From: Deinandra increscens subsp. villosa
Taxonomy: Eukaryota > Streptophyta > Magnoliopsida > Asterales > Asteraceae
DNA length: 64,000 nucleotides
NCBI GenBank assembly: GCA_039602395.1
Contig: JBCNJP010000006.1
Location: 38,346,731 to 38,410,730, forward strand
Direction of reading: 5' to 3'
Below, piece after piece: positions 12,201 through 23,600 of the stretch (its first letter is position 1; the number at the start of each line of letters is the position of its first letter). The position numbers and the translations under genes are program-made. The notes beneath the pieces were generated by a model, which saw only the letters and a program-made list of their open reading frames with translations, ran no database searches and had not been told where the DNA came from.

Positions 12201-12467
12201 TTCATAACTTTTTCGTTCAGTAGCATCAAAATCTTGAACGTCCTTAAAATCTCCATCTTCAGTTGGTCGTTCATACAATTTTCGAATTGGAATCCATAAA
12301 TCTATGTCATTTGTGCTAATATAAGCAGAAAACCGTTTCTTCCAATTCTGATAATCTTCAAGCTTTAACAATTTGGGAACTTTCTGACTTGTTCCAATTT
12401 CATTGTCAAAATTGAGCATAGTTTGCATTGCACTCTGCATTGCAGCTAATGCTTGAAATTCCGACAT
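9205..12467 (-). pseudogene. Gag of element B, long two-knuckle protein (two lesions)
   Basis: I place the start at 12467 (MSEFQALAAMQSAMQ) because C starts the same way. The order is UBN2-like gag domain (roughly residues 25-250), first zinc knuckle CYKCSQLGHFAKDC, acidic linker, long coiled coil (11036-10300), lysine-rich block KKKKSKKNKKK, second zinc knuckle CYICRRPGHMAKDC, and a conserved end DTGRPEAI. One stop (11109-11111, TAA where D has CAA) and one single-base frameshift near 10320 interrupt an otherwise continuous frame of about 1,090 codons. Known of gag: particle formation and RNA packaging. The two widely spaced knuckles and long coil are unusual for a copia gag. Confidence 0.9.
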
Positions 12468-12977
12468 CGTTGAAAAACTGAACAAATCTGCCCTCCGAAC
12501 TTGCTCCGAACCTAAATCAGACTCCGAACGAGCTCCGAACCTTGTCCGAATCAACTACTAGCTCCGAACATCCACCTAAGTAGCTCCGAACCTTCACCGA
12601 ACGTACTCCGAACCTATGAAGACTCCGATCTACCTCCGAACCTCAAATCTCACCGAAAATAGACCGATACACCACCGAACTCTCGCCGAACTCTCTCCGA
12701 GTCACCTCCGAACCTCAAGTTCGGAGCGGTTACTCCGAGCTTGCCCAGTAACCTCCGAACCTCGAAGACATTTTTCGAAAACTCGTGAAAACGGACTGAT
12801 TTTGATGAAACTTGATATAGTGGACGAGAAAAACTGATAGAAAATGGTTTAGATACAGTTTTGGCACAAAACACCCGTGAGAAATGATAGAAAACACGTA
12901 ATGAAGCTTGAGAAAACTTCAAAAAACGCTCAATAATCCGAGAATAGCAACCACAGATCAGTAGAGTGAACCAGAAA
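12468..12977 (-). repeat. Leader of B, ccgaac/gttcgg repeats
   Basis: No gene is present. Between about 12490 and 12770 the motif ccgaac (gttcgg on the sense strand) occurs at least 20 times at irregular spacing. The rest up to the primer site is AT-rich. Confidence 0.8.
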
Positions 12978-12989
12978 GCTCTGATACCA
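12978..12989 (-). other. Primer-binding site of B
   Basis: The minus strand reads tggtatcagagc two bases inside the 5' LTR; complementary to initiator methionine tRNA. Confidence 0.93.
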
Positions 12990-12991
12990 CT

Positions 12992-13341
12992 TGAAAATGC
13001 GTGAGCATCGGATCGTCTACTCGATCTAGCTATCCGGACATCGAAACGTAATTAACCGATTGTTTTATTGATCAAAACGAACAATTACAACCAGTGTAAA
13101 CACAGAGAATTGACACAGAGATTACACACTCAGAAACACACACTTAAGATTTGCTCACCCGCTCAGAACTCCTAAACACAAAGACCAAACTACTATATAT
13201 ACCCGATCGGCCGAACTCCCACCGAACCCCAGGTTCGGCCGGTCCGAACTTCAGGTTCGGACCTAGTTCGGCCAACCCTATATTGGCTTGAACTTGGTCT
13301 TCGTTCGATACTTCACACGACGCACATTTCAGGTATCAACA
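12992..13341 (-). repeat. 5' LTR of element B
   Basis: The LTR is nearly identical to 7172-7521. It should carry the promoter, with the TATA-like sequence near 13190-13205 on the minus strand. Confidence 0.95.
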
Positions 13342-15013
13342 ATTGTTTTCCAGACCGAACAAATTGATGGCTGTGCAACTGATTCTGATTCTGAAACAAG
13401 TTCATGTATGATATATGATAAAGGGAATGATAGTGACATAGAAGAAGTTAAGAATGAAATTTCCTTGATATGTCCAAAGTGTGTTGAACTTGCTAAGATT
13501 AATGCTGATTTGTTAAAAGAGAAGAAAGTTTTGAGTGAAGAATGTGAAAAATTTAAAGCTGAAGCTCTAGATGTAGCTCAAGACTTTGAGAATTTATTTC
13601 AGAAGAGCTATCCTTTTCAGCAAAAGTATGAAAAGCAAATTCCATTGCTATTGAAGCTGCTGATAGAGTTTTAGGTCTTCAGGAAGAACTTTCTACACTT
13701 CGCGATGCGAATGTGCTTCTTCGAGATAAGAATGAAGTTCTAACAAAGGATGTTGGGATCCTTAAGAAGAAGTGGGAAACTGTAACTAAAGAAGTTTTAG
13801 CTGAATGTGAGATTAGAAAGAGACATCATTATGAATATAATGATTTGAATGAAAAATTCATTAAGTCACCATAAAGATTTGTTTGAAGCTCAGCATAAGA
13901 TTTCAGAATTAAAGTTGGAGATTTTGGAATTAGAAAGGCAAGTGAAGAATTGAAATCTCTCGCCTACATTTTTGAATTTCTTGTACAAACAGGATCAAAG
14001 CAATGATAGTTCCAAGAAGGATGATATCCACAAGGTCCCTCATCCAGTGGATTTATCCGAATTTTCATCCGCTCCTCTGGATCCAAAGACAGAATTGCAT
14101 GATTACTCCAAGTTTGTCACTTAACCGAAGAAGAAAAAGTCCAAATCGAAGAAAAAGTCCAAATCGGAGAAAAAGCAGAAGCCGCTGGATGAAGCTCCAA
14201 AATTTGATTCGAAGTCTACATTTTGGAAAATGAAAATATCTATAAAAAGGTTGCTTCGAATACTTCCTTTGCAACAAAAGAAGAAAAAGCTTTGATTCAG
14301 AAGAATAAACTGAAAGACATTAAAGCTAAATTCACTAGAGAAGCTAAGGGAAGAGACGCTTCTGGTCCTTCTTCAAGTTCAAACAAGGTTTCAGGATACA
14401 AAAACAAAGGTTTGGGTTTTGAGATCAAGGAAGTACCGGTTCAAGTCCAACAGCAAAAGAAGAAAGAAAAAGTTCCGAAAGAAAAGGTTCCAAAGAAATC
14501 ATCTCCTCCGAATCAACAACCTTGTTATTCTGGAGGGCCATCATCGTCCAGGAGTCCATCTCCTAGGTATGATTCTTTTGATAATTTCTTTGATTCATTT
14601 GCATTTAATCATTTTGTTTGTTACTATGATTCTCCTACTATGAATCATAGTTGGAAACCAAAGAATTTTTCAAAATTTATCCCTCAACTTCGTGAACGAA
14701 TTTGTTATGCATGTCGTTGACCTGGACATATGGCTGCAAATTATCCGACGAATGCATATGTTCACAAAAATGTAAAATATGTGGATAGTAATGGTAAAAT
14801 TTTTGATGAACCATGGTTGCTAGAGTTCAAAACAACTAGTAAGCTGTTTTGGTCTCAACCAAAGATGCCGGTTGACAATTTTTCAGGTTCTGATTCAAAA
14901 ATATGTCCACAATGATATGGAAACCAAAATCTGTTTCCAAGGCCAACAGTGACTATGTGGAAGACACCGGGAGACCTGAAGTTGTTAAATCAGGTCGATC
15001 CCAAAGCATCTAA
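13342..15013 (+). pseudogene. Gag of element A, C-terminal part (broken)
   Basis: Homology resumes after the B target duplication with an acidic serine linker, then a coiled coil (CPKCVELAKINADLL, EECEKFKAEALD), a frameshift near 13640, stops near 13872 and 13954, and a lysine-rich block near 14125-14180. The second zinc knuckle is destroyed: CYACR is followed by a stop at 14718-14720, and the last cysteine is tyrosine. The end DTGRPEVVKSGRSQSI matches C and B. It was probably already inactive as gag. Confidence 0.85.
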
Positions 15014-16058
15014 TTTTTTATTTGGTGTCAGCAGGTATTTCAGGAAGACCTTTCGGTGATTGGATCATTGCTGACTGTGAAATACCTGGGATAACTTAAA
15101 TTGAATTTCTAAATCATTTTTGTTTTTAAAATACTAAACTCCTAGTATTTGTGTTGGTTGATCAATTTATGTTTGTTTTTCACTCCGTCTCATTTTGAGG
15201 GGGAGTTTGTTTTTGAAAAATACAAAAATAGTGTGTTGTTTTACAAATGTTAAAAAACGAAAATCTAAAAATAGAGGTCGTCATTTTTAGGGGTAGGAAA
15301 TTTGAAAAGACAAAAACATTGAAAACTTAAAAAAATCAAAAACAATAGAAAAATGAGAAATTGTATCCGACATGATTGGGAAATGATGGTACATTGGCTT
15401 ACATCGTCTGACTCATGGATAAAATAGATGAAAAAGCCATAAGACCATTTGAACAATGTCTAAGGTAGGCTCGGCAAATCAGAAAGTATTCAATTGTGAT
15501 ATACACTAAATCTAATTCTTGACCTAGTGGACAACATCTTTATGTGTATCTCAAGATACATCAAGAAAAAGATATGTGAAAAATAAAATGAGAAGTCACT
15601 GTGTATACATGTGTTCATTTTGCAAAAATTTAAACTTGTTTGATTTTCTTTATTTTCTTAAATGATCGGACTATCTCTGCGTGTACACAAGACCGACCTG
15701 ATAGTTGTTCATTTGAGGTTCTGCTTTATTTTCTTTGGTGTTTTGTATAACTCATCGGACTTTCCGTGCGTGTACGGGAGTACCGACCTGATTGTTATTG
15801 AGTTATACAATTTCAACTTGTTTTTATTTTCTTGTTTTTGTTAAATCCGAGTCCTTATCTGCGTATTGAAAGATCGACCTTAAGGTAGAGGATTTAACAT
15901 TCTTATATCTTTTTGCATGGAACACAGTTGATTATATCATGTATATAATCACTATGTGATAAATCACAAGTGAAATTACAAAAGTATGATAAGCAAAATC
16001 ATATATGAGTATGTGTGATAGTGTGGGGTACACTGGTCAAAGAAAATCTAATCAATAC
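15014..16058 (+). other. 3' untranslated region of A, first part
   Basis: No gene is present. It matches the region after gag in C (42021 onward), including a gaggggga motif near 15196-15204 that looks like an internal polypurine tract, the ggtaggctcg block near 15465, the three hairpin modules, and the gtgtggggtacactgg block. It is cut at 16058 by solo LTR G. Confidence 0.8.
15659..15898 (+). promoter_or_regulatory. Three tandem RNA hairpin modules of A
   Basis: Modules lie at 15659-15716, 15745-15808 and 15840-15898. The middle stem is GTATAACTCA with TGAGTTATAC; the third is GTTAAATCC with GATTTAAC. The middle inner hairpin is GTAC-GGGA-GTAC, a third GNRA variant. The first has partly lost its outer stem (AAATGA/TCATTT remains). 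Core TCTGCG...CGACCT is kept in the first and third; the middle one has CGTGCG. Confidence 0.75.
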
Positions 16059-16384
16059 TGTATAACACGCATATGATCTTGCTAAAGCATGATGTAATCG
16101 GATTCGGTAACAACGAGGTAAATAAATGATTCGTTTATAGATTTCAAGCTCGTACACTTAGAAAGAGAGTATACAGGTTACACACTGAGAAACACACAGT
16201 TTAAAGCTCACAAACCTAACAACTGACTTCTCTCTAAACAAGCTAACCTATTTATATAAAACCCATCCAGCGGACCAACTAACCAGCGTACCAGATGGTC
16301 CGGTGTACCATCTGGTCCGCCCCTGGTCCGCAGGACCAGAATATACAAAATAATCTATTACAAAGACATATAACAAAGACCTAG

Positions 16385-16826
16385 TGTAGGTCCTGAAATC
16401 TCCCAAACACACGATATTTCTATCACAAACGAGTGCGGAATCCTCGTAGGTGATTGATTCAAGAATAGAGATGAAGAGAACACCAGAAAACGATGATTAA
16501 ACAATCAAAACCAGATATTGCACACAAGAGAACTTGTCGGGTACAACATCTTGTAATCGTAATCTCCTCTCTATTGAGTTTATGATCGTAAACACCAAAG
16601 GCAGCTCCCAAAATCGTAAACAAGCACCCCAAATGAGGAGGTCTTGAGGGGTTTATATAGCCACCCCATTGGGTTTACTATTGGGCCCCTTGTGGATCAT
16701 AAACCCAATAGTAAACCCAAGCCCAATCATAAACTAGCCTAAATACAATAATCAAACTAGCCTATGATCCTAATTAAACCCTCTAAGCCCAGCCCAACTT
16801 ATTTAATATTACAAGCCTCATAATCT
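16385..16826 (-). repeat. 3' LTR of element H (start deleted)
   Basis: It matches 18513-18965 from tgtaggtcctgaaatc to gcctcataatct, then departs, while the other copy continues agcctctaca. Confidence 0.9.
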
Positions 16827-17958
16827 GTCCTCATCGTCTTTGTGCTCTCTGGATTTCCTGATGAAGAAGCGCCATTCTTGCAACTGCACTTACAACTGCA
16901 TGAACCAACTGAAGAAATGGGAGACACAGCCACACTTTTCATCTTATCATTCTTCACCACAGTTGTTTGCTTCACACTTTGATGCTTGATGGTGATCTTT
17001 GGCCTCTCAACTTTAGCTTCACCGATCACTCCATCAGTTATTCCCTTGAACTTGGAGGAGAAGGATGGTAAGTCATACCCAACATCTGGTTCTTGGTCAA
17101 ACATGGATCCAGATGTCATAAAGATCTTCCCCTCAGGCCGTGTTGTCAAGATCACCTTTTCCCTTTTGACTTCGTCAATTACTTTGAAGCATGGGGTTTC
17201 AAGTTTAGGGTATGGTTTCAACTCTATCCCAGCTTCATCAGACTTGGAATTATGACATCTGTTATACTCCTGGCACTCAGCATCATCTCTTGATACGTCC
17301 TCTATTCTCCCTTCACCATATGTCATGTTTGCCTCGTTGTCTATTTCCTCTTGAGTCAATGGTGTAGTTCCAACCAAGACACTATCAATAAAGGAGCAGC
17401 TTCTTTATAATCTGACTTGGTTCGTTCAACTTGATCCTCACTAAGAAGTATTCCTATAATGTCTCTTGGAATTGGTGGAGGAATAATGCTGTTTGCAGCC
17501 AAGGCCTTATCAGTCTTTTCTGACCCAAATCCAGGTGTGTGTTTCCCAACTTGACCGGTCACAACAGCATGTGACAATTCCTTTCCAGCATCGAGCATTC
17601 GCTGATTTCTTTCCTGATTGCAATCAAACTTGACTTGCAGCTCATCAAATTTTTGTTGAAGTTCATTTAATTTCTGTGTAAGCTCAGATATCTCAATCCT
17701 AGCCCGATCATGTAAGATAGTCTTCTCCGTTGCTAGCTTCCGATATTTCTCAATGTCTAGTTTCTGAGCTTTTACCTTCTCCTCATTCTTTTTCCATCTA
17801 CCCTTAAAAGAACTCCTCTCGCACTTTGTCTCAAACAATTCTGACTGAAAATTTTTACACATTTCCCTAAGTCCAGGAATTATACGAGCACAGGTAGGAT
17901 TGGGGCATATCTCAGCATCTTCGTCCTCAAATATATTCTTTTCTTCAACCGAATCCAT
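16799..17958 (-). pseudogene. Coiled-coil protein of element H (frameshifted)
   Basis: The frame starts at 17958 (MDSVEEKNIFEDEDAEICPN) and has a CPNPTC motif, then heptad-rich sequence (about residues 60-125, for example ISELTQKLNELQQKFDEL). A frameshift near 17370 leads into a second frame containing VGTTPLTQEEIDNEA, an acidic part, and a cysteine cluster CSCKCSCKNG. The tail runs into the LTR because of the deletion noted above. I do not recognise the family. It sits where gag would be, so a structural or packaging role is a guess. Confidence 0.6.
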
Positions 17959-18496
17959 TACGAAAGCTTAGGGAACCTAAAACTAAAGTCCAAACGTTCA
18001 AAACTGAGATTACGATAGACAAAATACTTGATTACGATCGTAAATGGCTGATTACGATCGAGAACTCTGTTTCCGATCAATCCCAAAACCCGCCTCAAGG
18101 AATCGTAAACGCGATTACGATAGCCTGATTACGATCCCGAAAGTCGTAAACTCCTGTTTCCGATTAGATATTGTCGTAAACACCGTTGCCGATCCTGCAA
18201 AGTCGTAAACGACGATTCCGATGAAAGTACAATCGTAAACACGATTTGCCGGGTCGTAAACTCGATAAAAATCGAATCTTGATGTCGTAAACACCAGAAT
18301 GATGAAGATCTTCAACTGATGAGGTCGTAATCACCGAAGAAACCCAGAAAACCCTATCGTAAACTCCAGAAACTCGAAGAACAGCAGCAGGAAATGTCGT
18401 AAACACCCAGAAAAACTTCAAATCTTCAAAAAACCAGCACTTTTCCAGAAAAATACTTGAATCCAATATCGTGAGAACCTCGAAACACTCGTTTCT
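17959..18496 (-). repeat. Leader of H, tcgtaaac repeats
   Basis: No gene is present. The motif tcgtaaac or close variants occurs about a dozen times between 18040 and 18410, irregularly spaced, and also occurs in H's LTRs. Confidence 0.75.
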
Positions 18497-18510
18497 TGGC
18501 TCTGATACCA
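18497..18510 (-). other. Primer-binding site of H
   Basis: The minus strand reads tggtatcagagcca two bases from the 5' LTR, matching initiator methionine tRNA. Confidence 0.92.
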
Positions 18511-18512
18511 AT

Positions 18513-18965
18513 TGTAGGTCCTGAAATCTCCCAAGCACACGACATTTCTATCACAAACGAGTGCGGAATCCTCGTAGGTGATTGATTCAAGAATAGAGAT
18601 GAAGAGAACACCAGAAAACGATGATTAAACAATCAAAACCAGATATTGCACACAAGAGAACTTGTCGGGTACAAAGTCTTGTAATCGTAATCTCCTCTCT
18701 ATCGAGTTTATGATCGTAAACACCAAAGGCATCTCCCAAAATCGTAAACAAGCACCCCAAGTGAGGAGGTCTTGAGGGGTTTATATAGCCACCCCATTGG
18801 GTTTACTATTGGGCCCCTTGTGGATCATAAACCCAATAGTAAACCCAAGCCCAATCATAAACTAGCCTCAAATACAATAATCAAACTAGCCTATGATCCT
18901 AATTAAACCCTCTAAGCCCAGCCCAACTTATTTAATATTACAAGCCTCATAATCTAGCCTCTACA
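18513..18965 (-). repeat. 5' LTR of element H
   Basis: The 453 bp LTR runs tgtaggtcctg to agcctctaca. It includes gtttatatagccac near 18780, a possible TATA region. Confidence 0.92.
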
Positions 18966-18997
18966 CCTAGCACTAGACATCAAAACATGCTCTATCA

Positions 18998-19136
18998 AAT
19001 ACCTTAACATATCCAGATGTTATGAGTATGATTATGCCCGAGTTTAATGTTGGACAAATTATATCTGCAATCGACATGGCTAATGTGCTACAATAATCGA
19101 ACTTGAAGTGTAGTTCAACATGTTATGCCCAATATG
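18998..19136 (+). other. 3' untranslated region of A, second part
   Basis: This fragment resumes A after G (ccttaacatatccagatg) and matches C at 43032-43170. It ends at the atatg target of solo LTR I. Confidence 0.85.
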
Positions 19137-19145
19137 TGTTGATAT

Positions 19146-19924
19146 TGTTAGAACCTATTTGTTAGCAACACAAACTTACTATTGTCTTATCTTGTATTTG
19201 ATACTTTGTTTTGTAATTCTCTTTTGATATGTACTTGGAGAACTTTGTGTAAATGTTAGCGTACTTGTTATGCTTCTTAGCGTACTTGTTACTTATGCTC
19301 TTAACGGACTTGATTTACTCTTAGCGTACTTGTTTGAATGTTATCTTAGCGGACTTGTTTATTCCTAGCGAACTTGTTCACTTAGAAGCCTTGTTCTGTT
19401 CCTAGCATACTTAATTTGTTCTTAACGAACTTGTTAGCGTACTTGTTCAAGTTAGCGCACTTGTTCATGTTAGCGAACTTGATTATGCTTAGCGTACTTG
19501 TTAGCGGACTTGTTGCTACTTAGCGAACTTGTTAGCGGACTTGTCACTTCTTAGCGTACTTGTTAGCGGACTTGTTAAGTCCTAGCGAACTTCATTTATG
19601 TCTTAGCGAACTTGTTCTACTGTTAGGATATTTTGTTGAATTCTAGGTAATGATTGTGTCGTGTCAAACATTCTATTTGTCCCAGGTTCTCTAGTAGTAT
19701 AAATACCATTGAGAAAACCCTATTGGAAACGCTTGGTGGAGTACTGTTCCTTCAAGAGAGCCTTTGTGTGTGTGTTCTTGGTGTTAGTGTGTGTTCTTGA
19801 GCTTTAATAATCATCAATGGGTGAGCATTGATGCAGATTCCTCCTTGAATCGACGATCACACATGATTTCCGCACGTGTGTGATGAATCATATGAGAACA
19901 AGCTGCTCGAATATGGTCCTGACA
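19146..19924 (+). repeat. 5' LTR of J with agcgNacttg minisatellite
   Basis: Ends are tgttagaacc and tggtcctgaca. Between 19257 and 19625 a degenerate motif ttagcg(a/g/t)acttg occurs about 20 times with variable spacing. A TATA box tataaata lies at 19698-19705. Confidence 0.95.
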
Positions 19925-19926
19925 AT

Positions 19927-19939
19927 TGGTATCAGAGCC
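19927..19939 (+). other. Primer-binding site of J
   Basis: tggtatcagagcc starts two bases after the LTR; initiator methionine tRNA type. Confidence 0.95.
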
Positions 19940-20691
19940 TTGTTCTTCATTTTTTGAAGTTTTTCTCAAAATGGAGAAAATCTCATATGAGTGGTCGATT
20001 TTGGATGGATTTGCTTGTTGTTTGAGTTGATTCTTGGTAGAATTCACTCAATAAACTCAATGCCATACTCAGATTTCTAAATATCTCAAGTTTTATGGTC
20101 CAATTTTCGGATTTTAGCCAAGAAATTCGATTTTTTACTAAGTCCTGTTCTTGAGAAATTTTTTCAATCGTGTTTTTCTGTTGATTATCTGTTAAAATTG
20201 ATTAATAGCGAGTTATAGACTACTAAAACCGAATCTATAGCCACTGATTTCTCTTCAAAACATCAAGTATTGAAGATTTTAGAGGCTAAAAGTGGTGATT
20301 TTTTGGTGTTCTTCACATAAACTCACTATTCCATTGATTTAGGTCATTTAGAGTGATTTCTGGAGTTCATGACAGTTGAGTGATGTATTCCTACATGAAT
20401 TTCGAAACTATTCATGATCTTAAACATTGATTTTATCAACATTGATTTTTGAGTTTGAATTTGCTCAAGAACAAGCTGTTCAAAATTTGGCTAAGTCTGG
20501 AAATTTGATTTTTCACATTTCTTGCTTAAATCTCAGTTTCTAATGACTAATGATGTTTAATATTGTTGGTCTTGTAGGATTTGGGTATTTTCAAGCAACT
20601 TACTACTTTGCAAGCAAGTGAACCGATTGCGACTCGTTCGACCCGTTTACGTTCTTTGTCTTGAAATTGACAAAGTGTTGATCATTTCAAC
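19940..20691 (+). other. Leader of J
   Basis: AT-rich, no gene. It ends at the gag start ATG at 20692. Confidence 0.7.
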
Positions 20692-23600
20692 ATGTCGGAT
20701 CACTTCACTCCTGCTACTCAAGGCAACAATAGGCCTCCTAAACTCATGGGGGCAAGTGACTTCGATGATTGGAAGGCGAAGTTCCTGTCTTACTTGGAAT
20801 TCGTTGACTTTGACCTGTTGACTTCTGTAGTCGAAGGTCCTGCTGTGTTTGAAGTGGAAGAGGCTACCATTGCTGGCACTGCAGTTGCTGTTGCTGCCGG
20901 TGCTGATCCTCCTCCAAAGAAGATGATCCCGAAACCAAGAAACAAATTGGATGTTGCTGAAAAGGTTCAATTGAAAACTGACATGCGTGCACTTGGCTGC
21001 ATTAAGATGGCTATCAATGATGAGTTGCAGTACCAATTTCGTGCTGCCACTTCGGCTCATGAAATCTGGGTAGGGTTGGAAAAGAAGTATGAAGGCAACC
21101 CGGCTACTAAGGAAAGAAGATTGGATAAGATCAAGTTGGCGTTCAACACGTTCTCTCATAAGCTAGGCGAATCATTTGAAACTCATGTTAATCGTTTCTG
21201 TCGCATAATCACTGAGATGACGACAAAGAACATCCGACCTGATAACAGTGCCATCATCAAGAAGGTCCTTCACTCCTTTCCTCAAGAGTTCGCTTCATAT
21301 GTGACTTACTTGATCGACAGTAATGATCTTTCTACTGCCGACTATATGGATATGATCGACAAGGTTCGTGAGTATGAAGTTCGAGCCGTTGAGCGAAACG
21401 GAAAGTCTCTCATGGGTGTGGTTACTGTGAGAAGTTCTTCAACTGCTCCCAATGCTGCGTTCATTGCTCCTGAACTAGATGATAAGTTCCAGTTCTCTGT
21501 TCCTGCAAGTCAAAGCCCATCTGTCTCTACTTCTGTTCCAGCTGCTCCTCCAACTGAAGCTGTCACTGCTCCCGTCACCGGTCAAACTCCAAATGTGACT
21601 TTTGTGCAGCAATCTCCAACTGGTTACTTCGTTCAGCAATCGTCTCCTGCATCACAACCAAACATAAGCATGGATTCCGACTTATGCAACGCATTTCTGG
21701 CTTGCATGAATTCTCAGATGTCCGGAAGTCTTGAGTCCATGACCGTCTGTCAAGAAGACCTTGACCAAGTTTCTGCTGATGATCTCGAAGAGATCGACAT
21801 TAAATGGAAAATGGGCATGATAGCTGCTCGAAATCGAAAAGTCTTCAAGAAGACTGGAAGAAAGCTTTTTCAAGCTCCCTCAAGCACCAACATCGGCTTT
21901 GACAAGTCAAAAGTGCAATGTTACAACTGTCAAGAAATGGGTCATTTTGCACGTGAATGTCCTAAGCCAAGGACGTGGAACGGGTAATCCAATTCTGGTG
22001 GAAGTAACCAAGCTCATCAAAATCAGGGTGGTGGTGTTACCCAATCTTATCAGAAGCAGGGCAGTTCGTCATTCCAGAAGCCACAGAGCACAAGCTCAAA
22101 TGTCTCTCAACGTGGATCGTCATCTTCTCAACAACCACAAAGATCGGATGAAAGCAACAAGGTGCTGGTATCGCTTGAAGACTCCAACTATAACTGGACC
22201 TCCTCGTCTCAAACTCCGTCTTCTAGCCAGACCAACTATGCTCTTGTAGTGAAGGAAAATGATGGAGAGATAGATGCGTCTAACACAATTGACCCTCTCT
22301 TTCCAACCAACTTTTGCTTAATGGCTGGAATTGATGAGTTGACTGAAGACAATGCTCAAGTAAATGGAACTGTTACTAAGGTGAGCTCATCTGAAGTTGA
22401 ATCTGAGGCAAGTAAGAGGCTTGTGGAACTCCAACGCGAAACCATCCCTGATGAGGTAAAATCTGCTTTATGTTCTGATAAATGCATTGAGGCTGTAGCT
22501 CGCTATCGCGCTTACAACCTTAAATTGGTCGGTAAGGCGAAAGAGAGTGAGAGCCAAGTTGAGAAATTGAAAGAAAATGAGAAAGACTTTTTGATTAAGA
22601 TCAAGTCTTTACAAGATGACATTGAGGTCATGAAGCATACGGAAACAACTCTAACCATTCAAATAACAGATCTTTTGGAAAAACTAACTTCTCTGAGGAC
22701 GAGCTATGCTCAGGCTTGAGAAACCATTGATTTGTTGAAACTCAATCCGGCAAACCTGAGTAACAATGTTAGCCGTGATATTTTTGCTAGACTTAAAACT
22801 GGACTTGGTTTGACAAGGGAAATTGATGATAGTGCGGCCGAGCATCCGCTTAACCATAACTATTATAAAGTTCCCGAGTTAACCAAGATTAACTCAAAGA
22901 GTCATTTAAAATTCATTAATCCTGAGTTGGTTCCAAGTGCTTCCGAAATCCAAAAGATGGAAGCTCAGCTCTCTACCCACACGAGTGGATCTGATCTCCC
23001 ACCAACCGATATCGCACTTCACTTTGAGGAAGTCAATCCTGACATTTTAAAAGATGTTGATACAAGTTTTTATGAGACTCTGACTAAAGAGGCAGCTGAA
23101 CATGAATTTCTTGATTTGTTGAAAACATCTGCCGTGGATGGTCAGTCGTTTTTGTTTGACGACAACTACGAGATTTTAAAACCCACTGTTGCTCCAAAAC
23201 GAGCAAAGACCACATGAAGGCGAAAGCCTAGGCAGAATTCCAACAAGGGATTCATGGATCAGTCTGATGTGAATGAGGATGAGTTCAATCGTGCATTCGC
23301 TAAAATGGCACTCAAACATGGTAAGACTGTTATGCACACACAAGCTGGTCTTGTGATCACCGATGGTAAGGTGAAGTCTTTATCAAGTTCCTCAACTGAA
23401 ACCCTCTCTACATCAACATCACATGCTGGGAAATCTCCTCAATCAAGCAAATTAAAAGATGTTGTTGAAAGTTCTGCTCCCATTGGAACTGTTGACTCCA
23501 AAGTTGTAATGGTTAAGAATGTCAAACCAAAGATGAAGAGTGTTGCAAAAGTAACTGGCACAACCTCCTCTCCAACTGTCGAGTCTGCATTGATCGTGGT

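Larger units (their letters stand above)
7172..13341 (-). mobile_element. Gag-only LTR element B (young insertion)
   Basis: LTRs at 7172-7521 and 12992-13341 are each 350 bp and by eye differ at one base (7222 versus 13042). The target-site duplication attgt lies at 7167-7171 and 13342-13346. The primer site is at 12978-12989 and the polypurine tract at 7522-7535, both on the minus strand. The 6.17 kb element encodes only a long gag and has a 1.7 kb 3' untranslated region. It has no protease, integrase, reverse transcriptase or RNase H, so it is non-autonomous, comparable to TR-GAG elements. Confidence 0.95.
16385..18965 (-). mobile_element. Small non-autonomous LTR element H
   Basis: LTRs are at 16385-16826 (3') and 18513-18965 (5'), with target-site duplication cctag at 16380-16384 and 18966-18970. 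The primer site tggtatcagagcca is at 18497-18510 on the minus strand. The 2.58 kb element holds one coiled-coil protein frame and no pol. The 3' LTR lacks about 10 bp at its start, and the polypurine tract is missing, so a small deletion fused the gene to the LTR. Confidence 0.9.
16059..18997 (-). repeat. Solo LTR G, split by element H
   Basis: The two parts 16059-16384 and 18971-18997 together form a 353 bp LTR with TG...CA ends and target-site duplication aatac at 16054-16058 and 18998-19002. Orientation is taken from its layout, which parallels the minus-strand LTR of B (tatttatataaaacc near 16250). It carries ggtccg/ggacca inverted motifs at 16265-16340. No internal region remains, so it arose by LTR-LTR recombination. 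Confidence 0.85.

Noticed and set aside
14003..14233. Arginine/serine-rich frame in A
   Set aside because: It is a shifted frame over the lysine-rich block of gag.
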